DNA of 64,000 nucleotides from DATCHW01 sp036508135. GTDB taxonomy: Bacteria > Bacteroidota > Ignavibacteria > Tepidaquicellales > Tepidaquicellaceae. Numbering within the stretch: the first letter of the stretch is position 1; each line of letters starts with the position of its first letter. The DNA is taken from NCBI GenBank assembly GCA_036508135.1, contig DATCHW010000003.1, positions 105,945 to 169,944 of the forward strand, in the 5' to 3' direction. The notes beneath the pieces are model-generated. The model was given only the letters and a program-made list of their open reading frames with translations. It searched no databases and was not told the DNA's origin. Shown in pieces: positions 46,544 through 55,236 of this stretch. The translations under genes and the position numbers were made by a program.

Positions 46544-47029
46544 ATGAGCGTTAAAATTAAATTCGAAAGCGGATTATCCAAGGAAGAAAAGTACATAGAT
46601 ATTGTTCCGCGGATAATATCACTGATTGAGGATGAAAAAGACTTCATTGCCAATGTATCGAACATAACATCCGCTTTGAAATTTTCATTTAACGACTTTT
46701 TATGGGTTGGCTTTTATTTTAAAGATGGGGATGAGCTTGTTCTTGGACCTTTCCAGGGAAAGCCGGCTTGTACAAGGTTCGTTGTAGGCAAAGGAGTTTG
46801 TGGAACTGCGGCTTTAAGAAAAGAAACAATTATTGTAGAAGATGTGAACATGTTTCCCGGACATATTTTTTGCGATTCAGATTCAAAATCTGAAATAGTA
46901 ATACCTGTTTTAAAAGATGGTGAACTAAAAGCAGTGCTGGATATAGACAGCGGAGAATATGGTTCCTTTGATAATACAGATAAAAAACATCTGGAAGATT
47001 TAATTTTTAGAATTTCAAAAATATTTTAA
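46544..47029 (+). CDS. msrC: Free methionine-(R)-sulfoxide reductase (GAF-domain fRMsr)
   Basis: 161 residues, the usual length. All three redox cysteines are present in the family context: C76 in GKPACTRF, C86 in GKGVCGTAA, and C110 in FPGHIFCDSDSKSE. The latter segment also carries the substrate-binding acidic residues. The protein is cytosolic and reduces free Met-R-sulfoxide with thioredoxin. It is transcribed divergently from the sensor kinase. The stop is one base before the TTG start of the HU-like gene, so repair of oxidised methionine is coupled to nucleoid-type proteins in a three-gene operon. Confidence 0.93.
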   Translation: MSVKIKFESGLSKEEKYIDIVPRIISLIEDEKDFIANVSNITSALKFSFNDFLWVGFYFKDGDELVLGPFQGKPACTRFVVGKGVCGTAALRKETIIVEDVNMFPGHIFCDSDSKSEIVIPVLKDGELKAVLDIDSGEYGSFDNTDKKHLEDLIFRISKIF

Positions 47030-47030
47030 G

Positions 47031-47297
47031 TTGAACTCAAAAAACCTTATCAAAAGATCAGTTGCTAAAAACTCCATACAGAGGGAGAAAGGTGCTTTAA
47101 TATTTAACCGTGTATTTGAAATTATACATCAAGGGTTAACAGAAGATAACAGCTTTTATATAGAGAATTTCGGAAAATTCGAAGTAGAACACAGGGAAAT
47201 GAAAACAGAAATAGATTTTAAATCTAAGTCTGAAATTCTTATTCCCCCGAAAGATAAGGTTAAATTTACTCCATTATTCCTATTGAAAAAAAAATGA
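47031..47297 (+). CDS. HU/IHF-like DNA-binding protein, divergent
   Basis: 88 residues, the normal HU length, starting at TTG (47031), one base after the msrC stop. The helical half (LIKRSVAKNSIQREKGALIF) and the FYIENFGKFEVEHR turn follow the HU fold (FGKF is the conserved glycine turn). The arm region EMKTEIDFKSKSEILIPPKD lacks the classical RNPxTG sequence but has IPPKDKVKFTP, the equivalent of the (I/V)PAxKxxxFxPG element. It may bind DNA non-specifically or form a heterodimer with the HU-like head of the next protein. Only 4 bases separate the two genes. Confidence 0.75.
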   Translation: MNSKNLIKRSVAKNSIQREKGALIFNRVFEIIHQGLTEDNSFYIENFGKFEVEHREMKTEIDFKSKSEILIPPKDKVKFTPLFLLKKK

Positions 47298-47301
47298 GAG
47301 A

Positions 47302-49470
47302 ATGAGCAGGCTCATACTAATTAAAAAAATATCTGAAGAATTTTCAATCAGTGAATCTGCTGCCTCCGATTATATTAAAAGTATATTCAATACAATTCTT
47401 GATACGCTCTCATCCGGGAAAAATATAAACATTGCAGATTTCGGTAAATTTATATTGAAGCACAATAAAGTTTCTTTTTCCCCTTCAAGAAGATTTTCCG
47501 AAGCAGTGAATTACAACTTCGCAGGACTTGAAACGATAAAGATAAGAAGTTATGGGGAAAAAGAATTTCAGGAAAAATTAAACTTTTTAAAGAAAAGACA
47601 GGAAAATCTTGAAGTAGAACTTGTAGGAGCTGACAAAGAAGATATCGCAGTTTATATGAAGGTATCCATACCTCCCGTAATTCAGGAATCTATTGAAACA
47701 GAGAAGAAAAAAGAGTTTGAGGATTTGATCCCTCAGGAAGACATATTAACACCTCCTGCGCAGGAAACCGGGGAGATAGATAATGTTAAAATAAGTCTGG
47801 AAGAGCTTGAAATCGATGATGATTTTGATGCTGATATTGAAGATTTCGCAAGTGTAGCAATAGATAAATTTCTGAATGATAATTTCGGCGAACAAATAAA
47901 AAAAGAAATTATTACACCGCCACTCCCGTTAGAGCCGGAGATAAAACAAGAGTCGGTTTCATTTATAAAAGATTTTGAAAAACCTGAAATAATACCAGGA
48001 GGAGCAACAGAAGAAATACCTGCCATCGAGCATCCGGCTATAGAGCAGCCCATCGAGAAAATATTACAGGACGAACAAAAAGCAAAAGATACAGCAGGGG
48101 AAACAGAAATTGTTGAACCCGAAAAAGAATCTCTGGCACAGGATCTTACGGTATTCCTGAAACAACCTGAACCAACCGAAATACCTGAACAAACGGAAAT
48201 CGTACCTGAACAAATGGAAACTGTACCCGAACAAACGGAAATCGTACCTGAACAAACGGAAACTGTACCCGAACAAACGGAAATCGTACCCGAACAAACG
48301 GAAATCGTACCCGAACATATTCTGGAAACTATACCGGAGAGTATAAAAGAGACAACTAAAGAAATCGAAGAAAAGATTGAAGAGAAAATCGAGGAGAAGG
48401 TTAAAGAAAAGGTTGAAGACAAAATAATTTCCGGTGATATAGGTGCAGGCAAAGATGACCTCGCAAATATGATTGCAGAGAGAGAAAAAATGATAGTAGA
48501 TATAGAAAAGACATTTACTTTCACGGCAGAGACATTTAAAAACAAAGATGCTGATGTAATTCCAAAGCCGCCTGAACCCGAAGATAAAATCAAAGATGAA
48601 GCCGCAGAAAAAACACAAGATACTATTATTGATGTTCCTAAAGAAATAATTCCGGAGCCGCCGGTGAAGGATATTACAATTAAGGGATTTGAAGATATTT
48701 TAAAAGAGAGAGAAAAATTCCTGAAGGAAATAGAAAAATCTTCACCTTTCACAGCGGATACCTTTATGAAGAAAGATGAAGTTAATACTCCAAAACTTCC
48801 CGGACCCGAAGAAAAGTTAGAAAAGAAAGCAGAGGAAATAAAACCCCCTCCGCAGGATATTACTCCTGTTATCCCTCAGCAAGAAGCTGTAACTCCCGAA
48901 AAGAGTTACGATGATATTCTGGAAGAGAGAAGAAAAGAAACCGACAGGAAGCTCGAGAATCCTCAGTTTCAAGTTTTTAACTCTTTAACTGATGAATCAA
49001 ACAAACAAGAAGAGATAGATGATTTTATATCCGGTTTAGATAAGATGAGGGAGAATTTTAAGAACAGGGAAGTGAGCACCATCGAAGAACCTGTACCTGA
49101 AACGACAAATCTTACGGAAGAAATTCAAGCTCCACCTAAAGAGATAGTAATACCGGGTGCAGTAAAAGATTTGCATTTTGAAATTGAGAAGCCTGTTGAA
49201 TCTCTTATCAGTGAAAAGAGTTTTAATGATGTATTCATAGAAGATAATGCTATGATACTTTATAATACAAAAGGTAACAATACAGCATCCGAAGAAATGT
49301 TTAAAAATGGAAATTTAAAAAGTTATGACGATGTGTTTTTCAGGTTTGAGGTAGATAGAAAATCAAGTAAAACTGATAAAACAAAAGGAACAGATAAAAA
49401 AATAATCGGACTGATTTGGTTTGTAATAATTGCGGCAATTATCACTATTCTCGTTCTTATTTTTTCCTGA
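47302..49470 (+). CDS. Large protein with N-terminal HU-like domain, acidic repeat region and C-terminal membrane anchor
   Basis: 722 residues. Residues 1-78 are an HU-like fold (ILIKKISEEFSISESAASDY, INIADFGKFILKHNKVSFSP). The rest is long, acidic and low-complexity, with many Pro and Glu. It includes six 7-residue repeats PEQTEIV/PEQTETV (residues 295-336) and a charged KIEEKIEEKVKEKVED coiled-coil-like stretch. A motif of about 20 residues appears twice (AEREKMIVDIEK...FTAETF and KEREKFLKEIEK...FTADTF), with a degenerate third copy. The last 22 residues form one transmembrane helix (LIWFVIIAAIITILVLIF). This predicts a tail-anchored protein holding a DNA-binding head in the cytoplasm. I know no characterised homologue. 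The 3' end overlaps lnt by 14 bases. Confidence 0.82.
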   Translation: MSRLILIKKISEEFSISESAASDYIKSIFNTILDTLSSGKNINIADFGKFILKHNKVSFSPSRRFSEAVNYNFAGLETIKIRSYGEKEFQEKLNFLKKRQENLEVELVGADKEDIAVYMKVSIPPVIQESIETEKKKEFEDLIPQEDILTPPAQETGEIDNVKISLEELEIDDDFDADIEDFASVAIDKFLNDNFGEQIKKEIITPPLPLEPEIKQESVSFIKDFEKPEIIPGGATEEIPAIEHPAIEQPIEKILQDEQKAKDTAGETEIVEPEKESLAQDLTVFLKQPEPTEIPEQTEIVPEQMETVPEQTEIVPEQTETVPEQTEIVPEQTEIVPEHILETIPESIKETTKEIEEKIEEKIEEKVKEKVEDKIISGDIGAGKDDLANMIAEREKMIVDIEKTFTFTAETFKNKDADVIPKPPEPEDKIKDEAAEKTQDTIIDVPKEIIPEPPVKDITIKGFEDILKEREKFLKEIEKSSPFTADTFMKKDEVNTPKLPGPEEKLEKKAEEIKPPPQDITPVIPQQEAVTPEKSYDDILEERRKETDRKLENPQFQVFNSLTDESNKQEEIDDFISGLDKMRENFKNREVSTIEEPVPETTNLTEEIQAPPKEIVIPGAVKDLHFEIEKPVESLISEKSFNDVFIEDNAMILYNTKGNNTASEEMFKNGNLKSYDDVFFRFEVDRKSSKTDKTKGTDKKIIGLIWFVIIAAIITILVLIFS
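48184..48309 (+). repeat. Six tandem 21-bp repeats coding PEQTE(I/T)V
   Basis: Unit CCTGAACAAACGGAAATCGTA with few third-position or Thr/Met, Ile/Thr differences, six copies in frame inside the HU-headed membrane protein. Near-identity at DNA level implies recent expansion, and copy number is likely to vary between strains. Confidence 0.9.
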
Positions 49471-51130
49471 ACCTTCTGACTATTTTCGCAGAATATCCTG
49501 CAACAATTAATATCACCGTGAAATACATACATGAAACTCCTGTCAGATCGCCGTACCCGGTATAAAAGGTCTGCTGTTTGCGAATTCCGATATCCTCAGT
49601 GATTAAAGCTCTTTCATTGATTTCTGTTTTCTGAAGCATATTTCCGTATGGATCTATGTAGCAGGATATTCCTGTATTGGCGCACCGGACAATCCATCTG
49701 CGGTTTTCAATTGCACGCAGAACAGAATACTGGTTATGCTGATAAGTGCCGAATAGTTTTCCCCACCAGCCGTCGTTTGTAATCACAACGCAAAAGTCTG
49801 CACCCTTTTTTACAAATTCAGAAAAGAACTCCGGGTAAATAGATTCATAACATATCGCAGTATTGAAAGTGAATTTATTATTAAGATTAAAAATAGTGGT
49901 ATCCTTACCGATTTCATAAGAACTTATTCCGACACTCCATTTAATAATGTTTTTCAAAAATTTCAATTTATCCTGATGAGGCATTCTCTCGCTGGCAGCG
50001 ACGAGTTTTATCTTATTGTACTTCTGTAATTCCGATTTATTTTTTTCTTTTTCGAGTAGTATTGCAGAATTGAATGAACTATATCTGTATTTCGAATTAT
50101 ATTTAGGAGCATCCGCGGGTGCATTTAATGTGTCGGTATATATGCTCAGATCAGGCGCACCCATCAGAACAGGTGTTTTAATGCTGTCAATCAAATTTTT
50201 CAGAACATCATATTTCGATTCATTCATTGGGTCAAGAATATAATATGTAACTGCTGCTTCAGGGAAAATGATTATATCGAGATTGTTATTTTTAAGGGAA
50301 ATATCCCTTATCAATTGTGCATAATCCTCCGTCAGTACGCGTGAATTTTCTTTCCATTTAATCCATGGATTAATATTCGGTTGTATTATACCGGCTTTTA
50401 AAGTTCCTTCTTTCCTGTAATTGGTGAATTCATTTTTTGAATCAGCCAAAACGGTATATAAATCAGGAGCAAAGTAAATTATGAATATTAAAATATAAAT
50501 CAGAAAGGTTTTTCTTTTACCAAAGATGCAAAAACCTCCTTCACATTTTTGTTTCTTATATTCAAGAAATAGGTAATATATCATCACGGAAATTGTGCAT
50601 ACCCAGAAAGAAATCCCCAACACGCCTGTGTATTCAATAAATTGTATTTTATGCAGTTGAGTAGTGAATGCGTTACCGATTGTAAGCCACGGAAAGCTCA
50701 CTTCACCGAGAGAATGGAAATATTCAAAAGCAGTCCAGATAAAAGGAAAAAGCAACAGATGAAAGAGAGGGAAATTTTTTATTCTGATATTTCTTGAAAG
50801 AAAGAAAAATATCAGTGCCGGTATCATAAGAAAAAGCGAGTGTACAATCATTGTTATGAATCCGCCAAGAACCAGGAACAAATCCGCATCTTTTTGAAGT
50901 CCGCTAAGACTAAGCCACGAGATAGAAATAAATTGATAAAAAGTAAATACAAGATAATTTCTCAAGAAAAACTGCCTGTAATTTACGGAATCCAATGTCA
51001 GAAAAATTATAACAGCTATCCCGAAAAAAGAACAGAAAAAAAGATTGATAGGAGGGAATGAAACCCCCATCAATACTCCGGCTATGAGTGTAAGAAGGAA
51101 TATTTTTAATTTAGGATTCTTTGGAAGCAA
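49457..51130 (-). CDS. lnt: Apolipoprotein N-acyltransferase
   Basis: 557 residues, slightly longer than E. coli Lnt (512). There are about seven membrane helices in the first ~210 residues and one at the C-terminus, with the nitrilase domain between. The catalytic triad fits: Glu in IIFPEAAVTY, Lys in NKIKLVAASERMP, and Cys in AICYESIYPEFF; CVVITNDGWWG follows. It adds the third acyl chain to lipoproteins at the inner membrane. The start is TTG at 51130, which keeps the first helix whole; the next ATG would cut into it. It follows the PAP2 gene by 7 bp and converges with the HU-headed gene (14-base overlap). Confidence 0.93.
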   Translation of the reverse strand: MLPKNPKLKIFLLTLIAGVLMGVSFPPINLFFCSFFGIAVIIFLTLDSVNYRQFFLRNYLVFTFYQFISISWLSLSGLQKDADLFLVLGGFITMIVHSLFLMIPALIFFFLSRNIRIKNFPLFHLLLFPFIWTAFEYFHSLGEVSFPWLTIGNAFTTQLHKIQFIEYTGVLGISFWVCTISVMIYYLFLEYKKQKCEGGFCIFGKRKTFLIYILIFIIYFAPDLYTVLADSKNEFTNYRKEGTLKAGIIQPNINPWIKWKENSRVLTEDYAQLIRDISLKNNNLDIIIFPEAAVTYYILDPMNESKYDVLKNLIDSIKTPVLMGAPDLSIYTDTLNAPADAPKYNSKYRYSSFNSAILLEKEKNKSELQKYNKIKLVAASERMPHQDKLKFLKNIIKWSVGISSYEIGKDTTIFNLNNKFTFNTAICYESIYPEFFSEFVKKGADFCVVITNDGWWGKLFGTYQHNQYSVLRAIENRRWIVRCANTGISCYIDPYGNMLQKTEINERALITEDIGIRKQQTFYTGYGDLTGVSCMYFTVILIVAGYSAKIVRRFRKK

Positions 51131-51137
51131 TATAGTA

Positions 51138-51689
51138 TCAGGATTTAAGGATTTTCAACTTTTTATTAATGAATTTCCATACGGCAAGCAATAACATCGC
51201 AAGAATAATTCCTAATACAGCACCAACGAGCATATCAAAAGGATAATGAACTCCCACGAATATTCTGGAAATAGCCACAACAAAAGCACCACCGAAAAGC
51301 ACATACCTGAACTTAGGATAAAAATGACTGAACATAGTAGCTGCGGCAAAATTATTTACGGCGTGAGAAGAAGGCATTGAAAAAGACTGTGTACAATTAA
51401 CAAGCATATGTAAATCCTGAAACACATTACAGGGTCTTATTCTTTGAAAGTAAAGTTTGATAACATTGCTCGTCTGGTCAGTAATCAGGATTAAAAGTAT
51501 AATGAAAATGCCGGCAACTACACCTTTTCTTCCGCCAGTAAACACTAAGCTCAGCCAGAAGAGGACGTAGAATATCATCCAGTGTTCTTCTTTCGTGATG
51601 AACGGCATAAATTTATCCGTAATAGGATTTGCGAGATTACCATTAATAAAGCGTAATAAGCTTTCGTCTATTTGCTGTAGAAAATTCAA
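51138..51689 (-). CDS. PAP2-family membrane phosphatase
   Basis: 183 residues with five to six membrane helices. The three lipid-phosphatase motifs are complete: KLYFQRIRPC (KX6RP type), MPSSHAVNNFA (PSGH type with the catalytic His), and SRIFVGVHYPFDML (SRxxxxxHxxxD). It is probably an undecaprenyl-diphosphate or phosphatidylglycerophosphate phosphatase. The start is TTG at 51689, 9 bp after ispF; lnt follows by 7 bp. The set ispF-PAP2-lnt fits isoprenoid-carrier and envelope lipid metabolism. Confidence 0.9.
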   Translation of the reverse strand: MNFLQQIDESLLRFINGNLANPITDKFMPFITKEEHWMIFYVLFWLSLVFTGGRKGVVAGIFIILLILITDQTSNVIKLYFQRIRPCNVFQDLHMLVNCTQSFSMPSSHAVNNFAAATMFSHFYPKFRYVLFGGAFVVAISRIFVGVHYPFDMLVGAVLGIILAMLLLAVWKFINKKLKILKS

Positions 51690-51698
51690 AGCAATATT

Positions 51699-52178
51699 TT
51701 ATTTATAAATGAGCGCTGTTGCATAAGAAACGCATCCTTTCTTCTGTCCAACGAAGCCCAGTCCTTCAGATGTGGTTGCTTTTATGGAAATGTTTTTTGT
51801 TTTTAAAATTCCTGAAATATTATTATTCATCTCTTCAATGTACATATAAATTTTCGGCTCTTCGAGTATGAGCATACAATCTATATTTTTCACTTTCCAT
51901 TTTTTACCGGATAACATTCTGAAAGTCTCTTTAAGAAGTAACAGACTCGGGATATCCTTAAATTTCTTATCTGTATTAGGAAACTGATGACCTATATCTT
52001 TAAATCCGGCAGCTCCCAGTAAAGCATCGCAAACTGAGTGAAGCAAAACATCGGCGTCAGAATGACCTTCAAGACCTGCCTTGTAAGGAATTTCCACTCC
52101 TCCGAGTATAAGTTTGCGTTTTCTGGAAAATTTATGTACATCATATCCAAAACCTATGCGAAAATCATTTATTTTCAT
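51699..52178 (-). CDS. ispF: 2-C-methyl-D-erythritol 2,4-cyclodiphosphate synthase
   Basis: 159 residues, normal for IspF. Zinc ligands D13 and H15 are in GFGYDVHKF and the third histidine in LEGHSDADVLLHSVCDALLGA. KATTSEGLGFVGQKKG is the conserved nucleotide/cyclodiphosphate segment. It is the fifth step of the MEP isoprenoid pathway. First gene of the ispF-PAP2-lnt operon. No other MEP gene is in the window. Confidence 0.96.
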   Translation of the reverse strand: MKINDFRIGFGYDVHKFSRKRKLILGGVEIPYKAGLEGHSDADVLLHSVCDALLGAAGFKDIGHQFPNTDKKFKDIPSLLLLKETFRMLSGKKWKVKNIDCMLILEEPKIYMYIEEMNNNISGILKTKNISIKATTSEGLGFVGQKKGCVSYATALIYK

Positions 52179-52300
52179 AACGTGATAAATTTATTGTTTT
52201 TAGAGGTTTAATACAATCCGAAAGAAATCCGGGTTGTGGATAAAAAAATATTTGTTTTTATTGAAAAATTTTTATTATATTCCATTAAAACAAATATGTT

Positions 52301-52489
52301 ATGAACGAAACCATCTTTGATTATCTCAGAAACATGGATTTAATAGATTATCTTGGGATACTTACCACTATAGTAATCGTTATCGCTTATTTTAGCGGAA
52401 GTGTTTTTTTGTTTTATAACTTCATTATGACGAAGTTACATTTATATAAAAGCCCGAGAGATCCATATTATGATCCAAGAGAACACTGA
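52301..52489 (+). CDS. Small single-helix membrane protein of unknown function
   Basis: 62 residues with one hydrophobic helix (about 18-42, GILTTIVIVIAYFSG and on) and a charged C-terminal tail ending RDPYYDPREH. It has its own ATG and sits alone between convergent and divergent genes (122 bp from ispF). The residue composition and the clean N-in/C-tail layout argue for a real gene, but I do not recognise a family. It could be a subunit of a respiratory or transport complex. Confidence 0.55.
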   Translation: MNETIFDYLRNMDLIDYLGILTTIVIVIAYFSGSVFLFYNFIMTKLHLYKSPRDPYYDPREH

Positions 52490-52553
52490 CTTAGGAATTA
52501 TTACTTAGTCCTTACCCGGTAAGTTTTTAAAGTTCAGTATATTAAAATGTTCA

Positions 52554-53207
52554 TTAATTAGCAAAGCTCTTCAATTCCGATAACGAATCTTCCACTTCCT
52601 CTTTTGAAAAATTTCCTTTTTCCAGTTCCGCTTCACTTTTACTAAGCAGGGTATTGTAAAATTCACTTGCCTGTTTTTGAATTTCCTTTCCGCCGTCTTT
52701 TATTATTTCAAAAATAATATTGTCTGCATTTGAGTATTGACCCGAAATATCATAGTATCTGATGAGTTTCTGTTTTATATGTACAGGAAATTCGTATCCT
52801 GATAAAGCAGTAATCACATTTTCAATTCCGGGAATATAATCATTCAATACAATTGAATCATTTTCATCAATTCCGTCAATATAAAAACTAATTGATTTAA
52901 TATAACTATTATAACTTTTTGTGGAATCCTGATTTAACAAATGAAGTTCTCCTTCTTTTGCCAGGAGTTCTCCGAGGACCAAAAACTTGCCTTTGTAAAG
53001 ACCGTCCTTGGATTTTATCATATTCAGCAGTTCTGTATCGGAAAGATAATCGAGCATATTAAAATCCAGTCCTGTCATCATTTTCCCTGCTTCAGTTACA
53101 ACACTTAGTGAATCAAGGTATTTCTTCTCTTCCACAAGCAGGCTGATTCTCGATAATGCTTTCATCATAATTTCGATAAGCCGCATCATGTAATCTTTAT
53201 TAAGCAT
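52554..53207 (-). CDS. DUF6483-like soluble protein
   Basis: 217 residues, mainly helical. The opening NKDYMMRLIEIMMKALSRI matches the start of DUF6483 proteins (from memory: a D-Y-(I/M)-x-R-x-I-E pattern followed by an aliphatic helix). The rest resembles a solenoid of helical pairs such as TPR (residues 60-200: ELLAKEGELHLLNQ, LIRYYDISGQYSNADN). No signal or membrane segment. It lies 26 bp downstream of the subtilase gene on the same strand. Function unknown. Confidence 0.65.
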   Translation of the reverse strand: MLNKDYMMRLIEIMMKALSRISLLVEEKKYLDSLSVVTEAGKMMTGLDFNMLDYLSDTELLNMIKSKDGLYKGKFLVLGELLAKEGELHLLNQDSTKSYNSYIKSISFYIDGIDENDSIVLNDYIPGIENVITALSGYEFPVHIKQKLIRYYDISGQYSNADNIIFEIIKDGGKEIQKQASEFYNTLLSKSEAELEKGNFSKEEVEDSLSELKSFAN

Positions 53208-53233
53208 AAAATAATAATTTTATTGTTCCTATA

Positions 53234-55030
53234 TTAAAAATTCTCGATCACATATTTGATTGCACCTTCAGGGTTCAGTTTTCCGAATCCCCATTTAACA
53301 TTAGGTATTGCACCGGTAAAATTATCCGTTATAGCAGAATTAATAAAAATACTTTTGATCTGCGAATGAGTTAATTCGGGATTATACTGCAGCAGAAGCG
53401 CAGCGACGCCTACTGCGTGAGGAGCAGCTGAGCTTGTCCCGCTGAACTGCGCGTATGAATTATCCATTCCCGTTGTAAAAGTCGCATGACCGGGGGCGCA
53501 TACATCCACCCCAAGTTTACCGCCTATTGTAGGACCGACTCCGCTGTAAGTGCACAAGTCACCGATCGCTTCACCCCAGCTTACGTTTACACAATATGCC
53601 CCGAGTGTTATTACACTATCTCCCGTTGAAGGGAATGTGATTGTAGATGCAGAAGTGAGTTTATCCGATATCCAGTAACTTATATATCCCCAGGACTGAG
53701 ATATATCCACAAGGAATCCGTCTATAATGGTTTCCTTCTGCGGTGTAACTAAAACTTCCCAGGTACCTTTCACTGAGCCGGAATCTTTTTCAGAAACGCC
53801 TATTTTAAAAATCACAGTACCTTTTGAAGAGACATCTTTTCCGTATGAAACATTATAACCACCTACTTTTATAAAACCTGAACCATCCGTAAGTAATGGT
53901 GATACTTTATTATCGGGAGTTTTTATTGAAAAGGAAAGTTTATTGGATTTATCTTTCCAGAGTATATTAACGAATGCACCGTCATTTTTTTTGTTTGTAA
54001 CTTTTTCCGGGCATTCAAATTTATAACTCACAGTTTTTCCCGCGGCGAGGTTATCCTGAATATGCATTTTTCCTGTTGCAAGATTTCCTGCTGCACCAAT
54101 GACAGTTATTCCGCTTTTCGCAACTTCGTCTGCAAGTTGTTCTTCTTCGGACGAACCGTCGAGGAATTCATATGACCATTCACCGTCTTCGTAAAGCATA
54201 ATGTTAATTTTCTCATCCCTCACAAATTTTATAAGCTCAGGAAAGTTCCTGACAAATCTTGGTATGTAATCGTAATTCACCTTTGCCACTACAATTTCCG
54301 CATCAGGTGCAAAACCGTGGATTTTCTGGACTCCGTAATGTCCGCCGAGGATAATTCCCGCGACACCTGTTCCGTGGTCCACGCCTTCTATATCTGCTTT
54401 TATTAAATCGACTCCTCTCCTTCTCACGTCTCCGTTTTTCTCTCTTATAGCACGGACTTTTGAAGTTTTAAGAGCAATAATTTTTTCACCTGCATTGAGT
54501 ATATTGTTTTTATTAGCGTCTATAGCGATAAAAAACTGTTCACCGTAAGTTGGGTCCTGCTCTGAGAATCCGTCTTTTTCTCCATAGTCCCTTTTTCCGT
54601 TATTGTTTATATCAAGATATAAAAAATCGAGGTCAGGATTGAAATTATTAACATCTGCATTCAGAAATCCTTTTGGAAGGTAACCGCCGCCTGTTTCATC
54701 TCTCATTTCGATATATCTTAGTATTACTTTTTTCCCGTCTATGTTTATCTCATCTACTCCCGGGGTAAAAATTCCGTTCCCGTCGGTATCAATCCAGTCA
54801 TATTCCCCGCCGTCAGCAAAGAAAAACATAGGGCTGAAAATATCTATTCCTGAATCAATGTCTCCTATCAACACACCTTTTCCTGTTAAAATATTTCCGC
54901 TCTTATCTTTGAACTGCTCTTTTAATATTGTAGTATAGACAACATCCTTGCTTTGTCCAAATGAATTTACAATAGGTAGTAAGCTAAGCAGTAATACAAA
55001 ACAAATTGTTTTTAATAGTAATTTCATCAT
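53234..55030 (-). CDS. Secreted S8 (subtilisin-like) serine peptidase
   Basis: 598 residues with a Sec signal (ending VNSFGQ). The catalytic triad is complete: D59 in IGDIDSGIDIF, His in DHGTGVAGIILGG, Ser in SGTSSAAPHAVGVAAL. Between D and H an insertion of about 140 residues contains acidic calcium-like loops (DTDGNGIFTPG, DINNNGKRDYGE, DANKNNILNAGE) resembling dockerin/EF-hand DxNxNG loops. A further beta domain of about 150 residues lies between H and S. Unlike its secreted neighbours it has no T9SS sorting domain; it ends in KYVIENF, so it may stay in the periplasm. The DUF6483 gene follows by 26 bp. Confidence 0.9.
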   Translation of the reverse strand: MMKLLLKTICFVLLLSLLPIVNSFGQSKDVVYTTILKEQFKDKSGNILTGKGVLIGDIDSGIDIFSPMFFFADGGEYDWIDTDGNGIFTPGVDEINIDGKKVILRYIEMRDETGGGYLPKGFLNADVNNFNPDLDFLYLDINNNGKRDYGEKDGFSEQDPTYGEQFFIAIDANKNNILNAGEKIIALKTSKVRAIREKNGDVRRRGVDLIKADIEGVDHGTGVAGIILGGHYGVQKIHGFAPDAEIVVAKVNYDYIPRFVRNFPELIKFVRDEKINIMLYEDGEWSYEFLDGSSEEEQLADEVAKSGITVIGAAGNLATGKMHIQDNLAAGKTVSYKFECPEKVTNKKNDGAFVNILWKDKSNKLSFSIKTPDNKVSPLLTDGSGFIKVGGYNVSYGKDVSSKGTVIFKIGVSEKDSGSVKGTWEVLVTPQKETIIDGFLVDISQSWGYISYWISDKLTSASTITFPSTGDSVITLGAYCVNVSWGEAIGDLCTYSGVGPTIGGKLGVDVCAPGHATFTTGMDNSYAQFSGTSSAAPHAVGVAALLLQYNPELTHSQIKSIFINSAITDNFTGAIPNVKWGFGKLNPEGAIKYVIENF

Positions 55031-55159
55031 AAAATATTTTTTATTGTTAATAATATTTAATAGAATTAATAGTTAGACAATATACTATGAATATTATAAA
55101 AATACCATTAATACAGAAAGGCAGATCAGAAATGTTGTTATTTTTATTTTTTTATAAAA

Positions 55160-55195
55160 AAACATCCGATGACTTTTTTTTGTCATCGGATGTTT
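55160..55195 (-). terminator. Rho-independent terminator after the outer-membrane beta-barrel gene
   Basis: A perfect 14-bp stem AAACATCCGATGAC / GTCATCGGATGTTT with an 8-base loop. Read on the minus strand it is followed by a T-rich run (55159 downwards). It lies 42 bases past the stop of the sigma-factor operon's last gene. Confidence 0.9.
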
Positions 55196-55236
55196 ATCTT
55201 TTAAATGGAAAAGGAACCTTTCCCAAAAATACAATA

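Noticed and set aside
47733..48752. 339-residue antisense frame opposite the HU-headed gene
   Set aside because: It mirrors the Pro/Glu-rich repeats of the sense gene and gives Ser/Cys/Gly low-complexity sequence; an artefact of codon bias.
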